This document shows positions 12,501 to 22,204 of a DNA stretch of 64,000 bases, piece by piece. This stretch comes from Pachyseris speciosa (lineage: Eukaryota; Cnidaria; Anthozoa; Scleractinia; Pachyseridae): assembly GCA_016490735.1 (NCBI GenBank), contig JAEMWC010000057.1:1302501-1366500 (forward strand). Reading direction: 5' to 3'. A program made the translations under genes and the position numbers. The stretch's first letter is position 1. The number at the start of each line of letters is the position of its first letter. A model generated the notes under the pieces. It had not been told where the DNA came from, ran no database searches, and saw only the letters and a list, made by a program, of their open reading frames with translations.

Positions 12501-15500
12501 TTGTTACTTTTGTCAAGCAACAACAAATTTGAGTGAAAATAAATGGAAATCCACTTCCCAAATTATAGCCACTTTTCACTTGTGATGACTTAGCTACTTC
12601 TCTCTGTCGCAAAATGTTGTTTTATTACTCTCCCTGGATACAGTAGCCAACGTAAAAGTGGGACAGGAATATCCACAACTAACTGTTCTACAAAAAGTGT
12701 AAACAGGAACCATAAAAGATTCCCCACCCTTTTATTTTTATTTCAACATTGGTGTAACACAATAATTGCTATTCAAATCACTTCGCGCTGAAGTTAACAA
12801 CAAGCAGCAGCTTGCAACAATTTTTTTGTTCAGAAGGATATAATTTAATCACCTGGTGTACACCCCATGAAGGACCCAGTAGTGTGGGAAAAATTGCAAC
12901 ACTTTCCAAACAACACAATTAGGAACCAAAATCTCCTCTTTTGGGGGGGCAGGGGGGGGGGGGTTGGTGTTTATTACTGTATGACAACAGAAACAGTGAC
13001 AAAGTCTGTTTTGTTGAACTGTGTTTTTTTGGTCAAGAAGAAATATGACACCAAGCTGCAGCTTTTAATCATCCCTAAACCCCATGTAAACTCCAGTTGG
13101 AGAAGGATACTTGCCTCGAACTTTCCAGACAGCGCAAGATGGAACCACTTTGCGATTGCCTCTCCCCAGATACCCATATTTATCTAATATAAACTGCCTA
13201 TATGCAGCCTTTCTGAATTGTTTTGTGCTGTTGTTGAAAGGATAATTCCTAATATCTGCTCTGTTCAAAATACATAGTTGTAGGATATCTGGGTCCAAGC
13301 AGAGCTTATAGAACCTCTGGGTAAGAGTTACACAGTCTTTCATTTTGCAGCATAAGTTCTCCACAGCTCTTGCCATTTGTCTGCAACAACCACATTTACA
13401 CCACTCAGGGACAGGTGGTAAGGCCATTTGTTGCTGCCTTGGTCTGTCTGGTGTGGCTGGTCTGTCTGGTGTGATTGGTCCATCGGATGGTGGTAATGTT
13501 CTGTCTGGTGTGGTTGGTAGTTGTCTGACTGGCGATGGTTGGTGAATTGGTTGTCTTGGTGTTTCTCTGACAGTCAGAGGCTGCAGTGGTGATCCATGCC
13601 TGTTGATTAGGGGGCCTTCACAACTTTCATCATCTGCCACCAACTGGCTTTGGATAAACTCCAGACTTTCAATCCCCCTTGACAGTACTCTGATGGCAAG
13701 TCTCCTTACAGTTTCCTCTTCCAGGTTTTGTATCAAATTCTTTGCACGAATAAAACAGAGATCGTGAGATCAATGGTATGTCAGCTGATGAAATATTTCA
13801 CACCTTACATAATGCCAAACATTGTCTGTAATATGGAAAGGAACTGTCAAAAAACGGAAGATCAGCCGGACAAAAAGCATATAAAAACAGACTCTTTACG
13901 TAATTGGTCCCAGAGGTTTTTTCTTGATTTTTCCCCACATGAGAGAGCCGTGAGAGAGCCGTGTTCTTATGTGGAATGAAAAATTTGTACAACACTGAGA
14001 CACAAAGCTTATAAATGTGTGATCAAATGTGCGAGTGAGTTGCAGTCGAGTAGAGGGCAATAAAAGAAAAAAAACAGATTTGGGGCAAACTACAAAATCT
14101 ATTACAAGGCAAGTTTATTCATTTCTCTATAAAATTTTAAATTGCAAATAAAACGGCAAACGCACTTCTGATTTACCTCCACCGCCGCATTTTCTCGTAT
14201 GCATTCTTGCATCTCGGAAGGGCACTCACTGTGTTGTTATCACGTGTAACTGCCACATCACTTCTTAAAGCTTGCAGATTTCTCGTTCTTAGCCTTCTCG
14301 CTAATCTAACAAAATCAGGCTATCGAAAGAACACACTATATTGAATGCTAATGAAATCCTAGTCCTAAGTTTAGATAGTTTGAGGGAGTTTCTTGGCTTT
14401 TCGTACCCCGCGTAATTAACTCAATGTCGATAAACCGTATGCGCTCGCACAAGTTCATTCTGAATGGATATAAGATCCAAATCAATAAAATCAAAATATG
14501 TTTAAATGAAGGAAAGAGTAGAAAGCCTACCTGGTTCTGGCATTTCTTGGATATCATAACACATTTGCATGAAGCGTTACAAAAATCCCCTCGTGTTTTA
14601 CATGGGCAGCCTCTTTGTTTCGTTCCACCTTTTCTGGAACACACACCACTACATTTACAGCTGAATAGGCCCTTGACAGCGCTAGGAGCTGATGCCATTA
14701 CAGTAGAACAAAGGCTATAAACGTGACCAAAAAGAGTTTTCGACCAAGAACACAGGCCGATCGGGGCAATTTCCCACCATTTCCCACCGTGTTGTGTGCT
14801 TGCTTCTAATTGGTCCAAACACAATAAGCTTGACAGCACTTACATCATCGCTCACACATGTGCTAAATCGTGAAACTCTCCCTTTAACATATGACAGTTT
14901 ACTTAACCCTTTCACCACCAAGGGGGACTTAATAGATTTTACTCTGTCTAACGCTAGACGATTTTACTTGTCAAAGGGGAGGCCTTTGGTGGTGAAAGGG
15001 TTAAAAACTATCTCCTTAACCCTTTCACCACCAAGGGGGACTTAAAATAGATTTTACTCTGTCTAACGCCAGACAATTTTACTCGTCAAAGGGGAGGCCT
15101 TTGGTAGTGAAAGGGTTAATATGCAACCTGTACACCAAATTTCAGAGATCGGGGCTGAAGCGTTTTCGAGTAAGAAGCAAAGAGAATTTTGGTTTCTAAG
15201 GGCTCTTTTGTGGGAAAAACACAGACTGTGTACAATGAAAATCCTTGTGCGTGTTCGTGTTTAATTCCCCAAAGAGTATATTGTTGACAGATCTCAGTGT
15301 CAATAATACTATCTTAATGTGATAGAGATCATCCACGATGGAGAAATAAAACTGTTGTCTTTGCAAAAGACATCCTCTTTTGCAACCAGCTCACTGACAA
15401 ATGAGAAGAATTTTTAATTTTGCTGGAATTCCGAATGGGTTACTGTATGTTGCGTAATACAACGAACAGCTCTATTGAAGCCAGGAGCAGGGTTCGCACA

Positions 15501-18500
15501 CTTTTTCAGGCCAAAACTTCAAGGACTTTTCAAGGACTTTCCAGGACCCTACTTAGAAATTTCAAGGACTTGACAATTTTACCTCAAAACCAAGAAAAAT
15601 GTTTGTGTTAACATCTATGTTTTGGGTTTACAGATAGTGCAGATATTTTTCGATATTTTTCGATCTTGTTCAATAAAAAATCAAGGACTTTCAAGGACAT
15701 TCCCTGCGCCTGTAGCTTAATGCGCTCCACGTCTTTCACTCCTCAAAAGTTACGGCCGTCAGCTTGCACTCCACATCTTTCGATCTTCAAAATTTACAGC
15801 CATTGGGATCAATGAACGATGGGCGACCTCACATGAGAGAATCATTCATTCAGGTTCTTCTACAGTGTACATGTAGTTTCAAAATGTTCAAGCATATTCG
15901 CAAACCACGTGTAGAGCCTCGGGCTTTGTGAAGGCTTCTTGAGACCGGCCCTTTTGCTCACTGTCCACCATTAATAAATCTATAGGTGTAATAAATAAAG
16001 CTTTCTCTCTCTTCTCTTCAAAAAATAAAGCTCTAGTATGATAAATCTCTATGAAATCACGCACATTGGACATCGAATGGCTGTCAACACACACTGACAA
16101 AAGGCAAGCAAGATGTCGTTGCTGGTTTCGCAGGAAAAATGGATGCACAAACATGGAGAATGTAGCCATATTTGGAGGAATATTTTTCATTTTACTGCTG
16201 GTTTTAACTAGTGTGGACAAAGAAAACATGGCTGCCACTGAAATACAACAGCATCAATCGAAAGTGAGTGGTTTTGTGAAAGTTATGGCCGATTTACAGA
16301 CAGAAAAAGCTAATAAAATACAACCAGAGGACACATTTATTTAGTTTACTTCTGGAAGATGTATCATTGAGGTTTGAAACTTGGCAGAGCTGAACTGCAC
16401 AGGAAAACAAAACTTTTGCCTGCAGTGCACACTCGAGAGTGGAACAGCACATGAGTGAGGGGAACTCAAATTTTAGGAAGGTAAAACTTCTGACTTTTTG
16501 TCATTACAACATAAAAAATCAAACTGACATTGCAGACTGCAGTGAAAAGTTGAGTTTTTGTCCATTTTAATTGTGTTCCAAATCTCAGAGCTAAATAATA
16601 AATTCCAATTTAGATTTAATCATTCTTGTGAATTTGCTTGCAGATGACCACACCCCAGAAGTTTTGTAATTCTTAACATTCCTTAAATTTTTCCAAAATG
16701 AAAGATATTTTTCCAGACTCTATAAGTTTCAGTGCATATGTGATGTTAAAATGAGTGCAGTATCTGTAATGTATCTTTAAAAATAACACCCTCAACTATT
16801 GTCCAAAAATGACCAAATTAGGGTCCAGGAATACCTTAAATGGTGCAGATTTATACATCTGCATACATCTGCATCACTTGCCTTAACATTAATTTTGTTA
16901 CGTGCAAAATCAGGCAAAACAGAATAGTTAAAATTGAACAACATTTGAACGTAGGCTGCTTTTAATTGTTACTTAATAATAACTGTCTTTAAAATCTCGA
17001 AAGTGCAAATTATAATGACTTATCTAAAATTCATTGCAGATTGTGAGAATGAATATATGAAAATCTGTGATAATCATTCACATATTCATTCAATGCAGAT
17101 TGTCACATAAACTTAAGATTTTTCAGGCTTCTTTTCGCAATTGCGTTCACAAAGTTCTGTGAGAATCATTCTTCATCTGATTGCATTTCCACAGTTCATG
17201 TATGATTAATTTCATATACATCATTCTCACTCTTCTCTTTCATGGGAATATGAACCCACAATTGACCTGCTCCCAACGTCAGTGACTTCATAGCTCAGTT
17301 GTTTAGAACATCGCACTGGTATCGTGAGGTCACAGGTTCAAACCCTGTTGAAGTCCTGAATTTTTTCAGGCTTCTTTTCACAATTGCATTCACAACTGCG
17401 AGGATCATTCTTCATTTCATTTGAAACTTAAGATTGTGCTATGATGTGTAAACTAGCTGCCTTTAAGTCTGTTTCACCTGACATTAAACCTACCCCTGTT
17501 GGTGGGAATTTTTTCCTCTGAGGGGAAGCATGACCATTTGTGCTCTGGAATTAAAGAAATTGTTATCAATAATAATCATAATTAAGTAACAACTTAACTT
17601 TGTTTAAGCCACAGGTAACTTTAGGAATAACTTTGTTGAAACTACAGTCAACTCCCTTATTTCAGACATCCTCAGGGCCGCGAATTAGTGTCCTTAATAG
17701 TGTGAGTCAGTAATAGCTGGAATTTATTTCAGTCAAACATCTGTAATTTATTTTTGCTGAGGATTTATCTGCTGTCCATTTATTGGGGTGTCCATAATGG
17801 CAAGGGGTCCACATGCCGAGACTTGACTGATTATTATTGATATCAGCAAGAATATTCTCATCACCATTCTAGACATCAAGACACTTCTTGATGATTTCAG
17901 CTTTGTTGCTCATTTCCTTTGTTCTCATAATGAGTACATTAGAGCAAGCAGTGACATTGTATGTTAATTAAATGTACAATCCTCGAAACAATTTCTCCAA
18001 ACTTTTCACACGAAATTTCGGATTTAGCCCCCTCCCCCCATTTCAATGTTGGTTACCGTGTTCAAGTTGCCTTTGTTCGCTTCCAACACTGTCTGGAGGG
18101 GGGGAGGGGGTTCTCTGTTCTAGTGATGTCATTACACATTGGTCCCAAAATAGGTCGTTAATGCAGTTACATGTTATCTGATCAAGATGTGCCAAGGACT
18201 TTGTCCAACATTGTCTGTCTGGTTAGGGCTTACAGGATTAACAGGCCTGTAATGATGGCATTATTCAATACTTATCACAAATGCACAAATGCAGGGCAAA
18301 TGCATTAATTCAAATACTTGTACAATATTATCTTTTAGTATAAATCATCTGGCTTCTATCACGAATGCCATTCTCTGATTGGCTAGCTACTTGCTATCTA
18401 TTCTGTGATAGATGTAGTGAGTAAGGATTACAAAATAGTGCAAGTGCATCCTTCTTCCTGTTTTCAAAGTGTCTGTGAGGAGAATTTGGATAATTTACTT

Positions 18501-20638
18501 GTTTAGTTTTGAACAACTAGTAGATTTATACTAAAACAATTAGATTATTCGTTCTTGATTGCTATGCATGTTAAATATAAGATCACTTTTGATTTCAAGA
18601 CAAAATTCCAGACACAGCCCCTTGCAGTTCAAACACCTCCAAATGATGACCAAAACCACAATACACAACATATATACAACTGTTTCCTACCACGCTCTCA
18701 AAAACATTTGGCTAGTGAACAAGAATATTAATTGAAAGAGGTTTGTTTTTCTGTACTATCTCACACATAGCAATGAAAACGTAAAGTTTGTGGGATGTGG
18801 CTGGAGTGACAAGGATATCCAGCCACATCCTACAAGCTTTACGTTTTCATTGCTTGTTTTATTGATATGTGGGTACTTGAGCCTGAGCATTAGTTATGCC
18901 ATACTGATGAGGCCTAACAAGGTCGAAACAGCTGTCCATGGCTGCTAATGCTTGGGCTCAATCTTTGCCTTGGTAGATTTAAGGGGTAATGCCCGCTACC
19001 TTGTGGCCTTAGTGCCCTAAGAGTGTATCCCTATCTCACACATACTCTGGGAAAAAAATTTGAGCTCTCCAATCGAAGTTGTACCCACGGTGTTAACCTT
19101 TATCAATTATAAATTTTGCAGAATCTACTTCTTTAGGTTTGGTAATACTAAATTTAAGTATATAATACAAAGAATTCATTCAATATAATAGATCATAGAA
19201 ATTATTCAACCTTTGAACTCCCTTAAATTGAGAATTATAGTATTAATATTATGTAAAAACAAATGGCATGCCTGATCGTGAGGTCTCTTTCCATTTCTTT
19301 TTAAATGTATTTTTTGGGGAGATTTTACGTGGAAGGGGTGTCCTTGTGTCATTTCACTAAGTTTCTAATTAATATTTCAGTAAGAGAAATTTTGTTGGAG
19401 AAAAGAAATTTAAGCTAATGAGTAAATTGAAATTCCCCGAGCAAATGAGTTATTAAACATGTTTTTAATGTTTCACCATTGCCTGTGTAATTTGCAAATT
19501 TGATTCATCCATGCAAAAAGTGCAGTTAGCACGTTCTACGATTTTGCAAAAAGAGCTGGGCATTTCGTGACGGAAAGTTTATTTTACTGCGTTGTAGAAA
19601 GACGATATGAGATAAGAGTAGACAAATGTGTCCCTAATGACAAGTTATCTTGCACGGCAAAGTTTTGATGGACTCGTATACATGTTTGGAATACACAATT
19701 TTATGACTGCAGAAAAAAAAAGATTCGTTGTCGTTGTAAACCAGCGACTGGATAATTTAAAAGATCTAGAATTTTTTTGAGTATTGTTCTTTATAATTCG
19801 GAATATACCGGGCGGCTAAAAGCGGCCTATTACAGAGCTTTTTCAACAACGCAGATTAATTGACTTCAGAAGACGTTTTTTCATTAGAAAGATAACAGAA
19901 CTCAAACTTGGGTTTTTCATGTCAGACTTATGCAAATCTGGTGAAGACAGCAAGAACAAACAGAGTATCGGAAGCAATCATAATCACTTGTTTGTGTGAT
20001 CTCCAAATAACATTTGTTTCGGGGTGAATTCAGCACGACCACCCGGCTTCGACGAGAAATGAAAATTAAAAGTGTGCAAGCGGTGACGCCCCAGAAAATC
20101 GTTTTGTATTCTGTTCCGTATAAATGAATACGTAAGGTAAATCGAATGCAAGCAACGATAAAAATAGAGGATAGGTCGGAAAATATGAACGATTGATGTT
20201 CCGGGGATGTTAATTTCGCAACTGCAAATGATAAGCTTACTCAAACTTGATCCCAAGCTGCTACGAAGACGTTACACAAACATTCTCAACGAAAACTGAC
20301 TTCAAGTACACATAAATGCAATAAAAAAGAAACAGACAAGATGTATCATCTCACCTCAAGCTGATTAACTTGTAACGAAGCCGGAGATGAACTCCCACCT
20401 CCCTCTTTTTGAATAGTCAAGGCATCGCGGGATAGCTTGACTCGCACCTTCTGTAACTCGGCGCGGTTAATTTGCATCGAAATACAGCCTGTTTTCAAGA
20501 AATTCTGCAATCAAAACGAGCACCAACAAGTTTAGTAATCATTACAAATGTCAATACGCAGCGATAACTTATGAATGAAAAACGTGCTTGTTGAAGACCT
20601 CACAAGATCGGAAACAGGGGTTGAATTACCTCCGCCAT
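545..20638 (-). CDS. SNTG: Gamma-syntrophin-like scaffold protein, 5' part of gene (9 exons, continues off left edge)
   Basis: Syntrophins are membrane-associated adaptors of the dystrophin complex with a split PH domain, a PDZ domain and a second PH domain. Exons on the minus strand, all GT-AG: 20630-20638 (MAE), 20355-20504, 6903-6959, 5989-6045, 5818-5861, 3690-3731, 2514-2583, 1548-1601, 545-615. The second exon carries a PH1 first half (LQKVRVKLSRDALTIQKEG). The next ones build the PDZ: KVKVARRKVGGLGMSIK with GLGM as carboxylate-binding loop, then ESNLPIAISKVYKDQA, LHEGDIILE, VNGHNIRRATHDEA and GSDIELTVIHSS. The last two are Ser-rich linker. Phases agree throughout except into exon 4, which is one base short (see findings). 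The PH1 second half and C-terminal PH lie outside the window. The start is the ATG of MAE, directly before a GT donor. Intron 2 is 13.4 kb and hosts a nested gene and the ribozyme array. Assignment to the gamma rather than alpha/beta class rests on recalled similarity around the PDZ start. Confidence 0.88.
696..796. mobile_element. piggyBac-like MITE, about 100 bp
   Basis: Bounded by TTAA (696-699 and 793-796). The termini begin TTAACCCTTT and end AAAGGGTTAA, and the internal 'agagtaaaatct' core is shared, in reverse orientation, with the two copies at 14.9-15.1 kb. A TTAA target with CCC-starting termini fits piggyBac-type non-autonomous elements. Confidence 0.6.
1233..1331 (-). mobile_element. 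tRNA-derived SINE fragment
   Basis: Read on the minus strand it has an A-box-like segment (ctgaatttgtggagcac) and a good B box (GGTTCAAACCC). The two ends pair (CCTGGTTGA with TTAACCAGG). It lies in a syntrophin intron and has no full cloverleaf. Confidence 0.5.
2107..2324. mobile_element. MITE with 45-bp terminal inverted repeats
   Basis: The first and last roughly 45 bp are near-perfect inverted repeats, starting TTGAAGGGCTGAGAGCATAA and ending with its complement. They enclose about 130 bp of AT-rich DNA. The target-site duplication is ambiguous because the flanks are AT-rich. Intronic in syntrophin. Confidence 0.7.
2880..3060 (-). mobile_element. Decayed tRNA-derived SINE
   Basis: Diverged copy of the SINE family at 41.0-41.9 kb. 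On the minus strand it keeps the 'gtgcactggtgac' head, a B-box-like CAGGTTTGAATCC, and the body segment with 'gggctgagtttg' and 'ggtttttc'. The short ORFs across it are read-through of the repeat, not genes. Confidence 0.6.
4094..4975. repeat. 67-bp minisatellite, about 13 copies
   Basis: Tandem units of about 67 bp, each with 'gggtatcctgtgatgga', a variable 6-8 bp (ctagcatcc, caagcatct or gtagttctc), 'catccagggggg' and 'tagtaatactcctagtcac'. Unit variants alternate, suggesting higher-order amplification. Diverged remnants continue to about 5360. It sits in the syntrophin intron between the exons at 3731 and 5818. Confidence 0.92.
6362..6795 (+). mobile_element. Decayed copy of hAT-like MITE
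   Basis: Same family as the elements at 28.4 and 34.9 kb: shared 'gatattttgttcggtggagg' type start and 'gctgggtgccc' end. The left terminus is eroded, so this is the oldest of the three copies. Intronic in syntrophin. Confidence 0.65.
7780..7864 (+). ncRNA. Hammerhead ribozyme, array copy 2 (complete)
   Basis: The core is CTGATGA, then stem II GGCC with loop TAACAA and GGCC, then GAAA. Stem III is ACAG facing CTGU with no loop, so it is self-complementary. The cleavage triplet is GTC (ends 7839). Stem I forms in three segments: GCCATG with CATGGC, ATTAGC with GCTAAT, and TTGAGCC with GGCTCAA, separated by internal loops able to act as tertiary-contact loops. All invariant core bases are present. 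The loop-less stem III suggests cleavage as a dimer, as known for Penelope and retrozyme hammerheads. Confidence 0.88.
8034..8118 (+). ncRNA. Hammerhead ribozyme, array copy 3 (complete)
   Basis: Same core and the same three paired stem I segments as copy 2, exactly 254 bp downstream; GTC ends at 8093. Copy 1 (core at 7553) keeps its core and 3' stem I strand but lacks the 5' stem I strand because of the inverted junction at about 7548. Confidence 0.88.
9586..9707. repeat. Perfect-type hairpin repeat
   Basis: Arms of about 52 bp (9586-9640 and 9650-9707) are inverted copies: 'cacagtggtcaaaa' faces 'ttttgaccactgtg' and 'tctgtact' faces 'agtacaga'. A related hairpin half is at 47.58-47.64 kb. 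Probably a MITE core. Confidence 0.7.
9710..12070. other. Intronic stretch without recognisable gene
   Basis: Apart from the MITE at 10967-11192 I see only short ORFs without recognised motifs (for example 10084-10329 plus and 11454-11714 minus). It belongs to syntrophin intron 2. Confidence 0.5.
10967..11192. mobile_element. MITE with AGGGGCCAACCA termini
   Basis: The left end AGGGGCCAACCA followed by 'ctcttgaggggggg' mirrors the right end 'cccctcaagagttgg' and TGGTTGGCCCCT. The interior is purine-rich. No coding capacity. Confidence 0.65.
12079..12343 (+). CDS. Putative terminal exon of an unassigned, probably multicopy gene
   Basis: After a plausible acceptor (tttactacag) an open frame runs to TGA at 12341-12343. 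It encodes a basic, aromatic-rich segment with MLCAIDHNYHLHR, then RFSRKYNQRTKRW, then EEKDYSYIPMLMAKIF. The pattern DHN.HL..., KY..RTK.W, K.YSY resembles a C-terminal block I recall from uncharacterised multicopy cnidarian proteins that look transposon-derived. No upstream exon was found, so it may be a relic. It is convergent to the P2X7-like gene at 13.1 kb. Confidence 0.4.
13065..14698 (-). CDS. CXC-motif plus P2X7-cytoplasmic-domain protein (two exons, about 280 aa)
   Basis: Exons are 14531-14698 and 13065-13739, joined in phase 0 (KKCQNQ then NLIQNLEEE) across a 791-bp GT-AG intron. Residues 14-46 form a Cys-rich CXC/tesmin-like cluster (SCKCSGVCSRKGG, then RGCPCKTRGDFC, then NASCKC). 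Residues 110-165 are a Pro/Thr linker with TPDRP repeats. The C-terminal half matches the cytoplasmic ballast domain of P2X7: PEWCKCGCC, ENLCC, FRKAAYRQFILDKYGYLGRG, VVPSCAVWKVRGKYPSPTG, and YMGF before the stop. In P2X7 this domain binds zinc and guanine nucleotide; here it has no ion channel. The gene is intact and nested in syntrophin intron 2 on the same strand. Function unknown; a nucleic-acid or zinc-binding role is inferred only from the cysteine cluster. Confidence 0.82.
14903..15004. mobile_element. piggyBac-like MITE (first of a tandem pair)
   Basis: TTAA at both ends (14903-14906, 15001-15004), termini CCCTTTCACCACCAA and its complement. Same family as 696-796. Confidence 0.7.
15016..15119. 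mobile_element. piggyBac-like MITE (second of the pair)
   Basis: Same termini and TTAA borders (15016-15019, 15116-15119), 11 bp after the first copy and in the same orientation. It differs by a few bases, so the pair is a local duplication or a double insertion. Confidence 0.7.
15488..15708. mobile_element. Decayed MITE with AGGGTTCG terminus
   Basis: Starts CAGGGTTCGCACACTTTTTC and contains repeated 'tcaaggactttcaaggac' blocks. Related to the element at 43.53-43.91 kb (termini AGGGTTCATACA and TGTACGAACCCT). Confidence 0.4.
15720..17280. other. Intronic stretch, no recognised gene
   Basis: The plus-strand ORF 16051-16344 has one hydrophobic stretch (IFGGIFFILLLVLTSV) but no family resemblance and no matching splice context, so I do not call it a gene. 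The rest is AT-rich repeat debris. Confidence 0.4.
17284..17440 (+). mobile_element. tRNA-Thr-like SINE
   Basis: Positions 17284-17355 fold as a tRNA: 7-bp acceptor (GACTTCA with TGAAGTC), T arm ACAGG with CCTGT, A box TAGCTCAGTTG, B box GGTTCAAACCC, anticodon position GGT. The D and anticodon stems carry mismatches. It continues into a tail 'ttttttcaggcttctttt' that recurs without the tRNA head at about 17120 and, inverted, at about 41960. It is therefore a SINE rather than a tRNA gene. Confidence 0.7.
17445..18765. other. Intronic stretch, repeat debris
   Basis: Contains a possible pogo-like end near 17645 (CAGTCAACTCCCTTATTTC). Otherwise I see no gene or structured element here. Confidence 0.3.
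18769..19020 (+). repeat. Solitary copy of the 254-bp ribozyme unit with inverted 5' duplication
   Basis: Positions 18826-19012 match the array unit at 7.5-8.3 kb ('ttattgatatgtgggtactt', 'aggggtaatgcccgctacc') with scattered substitutions. At its left edge the segment 'ccacatcctacaagctttacg' and on to 'tcattgc' is repeated inverted at 18769-18803, making a hairpin of about 34 bp. The same kind of inverted left junction marks the main array. Confidence 0.85.
18877..18961 (+). ncRNA. Hammerhead ribozyme, solitary diverged copy
   Basis: The core CTGATGA starts at 18904. Stem II GGCC pairs with GGTC through one G-U wobble. GAAA and stem III ACAG/CTGT are intact, and GTC ends at 18936. Stem I keeps TTGAGCC with GGCTCAA and ATTAGT with GCTAAT (a wobble). 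The pair next to the cleavage site is lost (GCCATA against CATGGC), so activity may be reduced. Changes fall mostly in places that keep pairing. Confidence 0.8.
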
Positions 20639-21572
20639 GTTGAAGTGATTCACCACGGCCTGTTACAATAAGCGAGGCAATTCATTCACATGAACCACAA
20701 ACTGAGCAATTTGAACCAAAACAAAAGTTCCTTAAACTTGCAAATTTCTGCAGCGTCCTGCAGCGCTTAACAGCTGGCCGAGCCACACAGGCCACAAGAA
20801 ATCAATGTTTTGATTTTTTACTTCACTTGCGCGCGGGCGCAATCAACCGGATATTTGCATAATGAACCTTTGGACATATAGACTGGAACTATCAGATGAA
20901 AGATAAAACTTTTATCATCTCTTGTCTGCGTAACCTCCTATTTCTAAACATTCCAAGATAATAGGATCTTATTATCCAATTTAGAATTAACTGTATCTGG
21001 AAAGCAACAACACGCTAAGTACTCTTGTTCTGTTTCAAGCTGGATCAACAATGTTAGTCATATTAAAGTACCTTACAAGTTAGGTTGTAAGAATTTGGGT
21101 TGGAAATAATAAGGACCGTTATTTGACTAATTTGAAGTACAAAATCAAAGTAATTTAGCAAGCATATGTGTTATAACCATAGAGTGATTATTTTTGACTG
21201 AGAAAGAATCGAATTCAGGGCACAAGGAGCTATGATTCATATGAGCTTCCATGATAAATTGATCTATTTTGGATGAAAGGAGAGATGGGGGGGCTGCGCC
21301 GGCGGGCGGGTGGGGGCCCCATCAACCTTCAGTAATAAGAGAGGTAGAAAGCGTTCCCGTGCGAGCGAAGTTTTCCGTATTCTGGCCTTGCGAAAATTGG
21401 GATGCGAGAATCATTTTGCTCTCGGCCAGCCGAGAATGCAGTAAAATCTATTCGAACGGGAATGCTTGCCACGTAGGCTACAAAAGAGGAAAGTAGTTCG
21501 TGTGCTGCGTGGCACTTGTAATGATACATTGAAAAAGTACAAAGTTAACTAAAAGTGCCCAAAATTTTTGTC

Positions 21573-21620
21573 ACAAGTTCTAGACGTTTCGGGCATAGCC
21601 CTTCATCAGTGGAATTATGT
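21573..21620 (-). ncRNA. Penelope-type minimal hammerhead motif
   Basis: On the minus strand CTGATGA (21609-21603) is followed by an unpaired A, stem II GGGC with loop TAT and GCCC, then GAAAC and GTC (21585-21583). Stem III is only AC/GT without a loop, as in Penelope-like-element hammerheads that act as dimers. Stem I is imperfect (ATTCCA against TAGAAC). It lies about 600 bp downstream of the GIY-YIG remnant on the same strand. Confidence 0.7.
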
Positions 21621-22204
21621 CCGTTTAAATGTGCGACAATTAAACTGTGCGACATCATTTGCTACGACATCGAGAATTGAAAGAAGCGCGCGCGCGCCTC
21701 AAATAAATCGGAGACCGAAGCCTGGCCATTCTAAAACTCAAAAGTAAACATACTTTTGCATTTTTATCTTCATAACGTAAAAGACATATTAGAAATGTAT
21801 CTGCTTCCATGTTTTCAGCTCGGTAGCTTGCTTTGTTTTTAAAATAGAGCAGTTTGAATTTGATAGTTTTACACAGTGTGTGACATAACAGATGTCTGCC
21901 CACAAGCAAATCCCGGCGTACATGAAAACATCGATTCACCGCGTGTTTTTGAGGTTTTGAAAGCCAATATGACAAGAGAACCGTCTATGTGAAAGTTTGC
22001 AGGCTCAACAGAGCGAAGAAAGCCTTTGAGATAGCCAAAGTGAGTTCCAGATGTTTTTCAAGCGTTTCCGACCGACATGTTTGAGCTCATCATTTCCATA
22101 CTAAAGTACGGGTCATTGCTCAGCCCTGAAGCTTGGGCATACTGTTTATTTATTACTCTTCAACAATATCTCAATTTCTTGACTTTATCTATTGAATGGT
22201 TGAC

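Noticed and set aside
16051..16344. Small membrane protein with a hydrophobic segment
   Set aside because: A single hydrophobic run in intronic repeat-like DNA, with no signal of conservation or splicing.
17284..17355. tRNA-Thr gene
   Set aside because: Acceptor and T arms pair, but D and anticodon stems have mismatches, anticodon GGT is unusual for eukaryotic tRNA-Thr, and the tail is a dispersed repeat. Treated as SINE.
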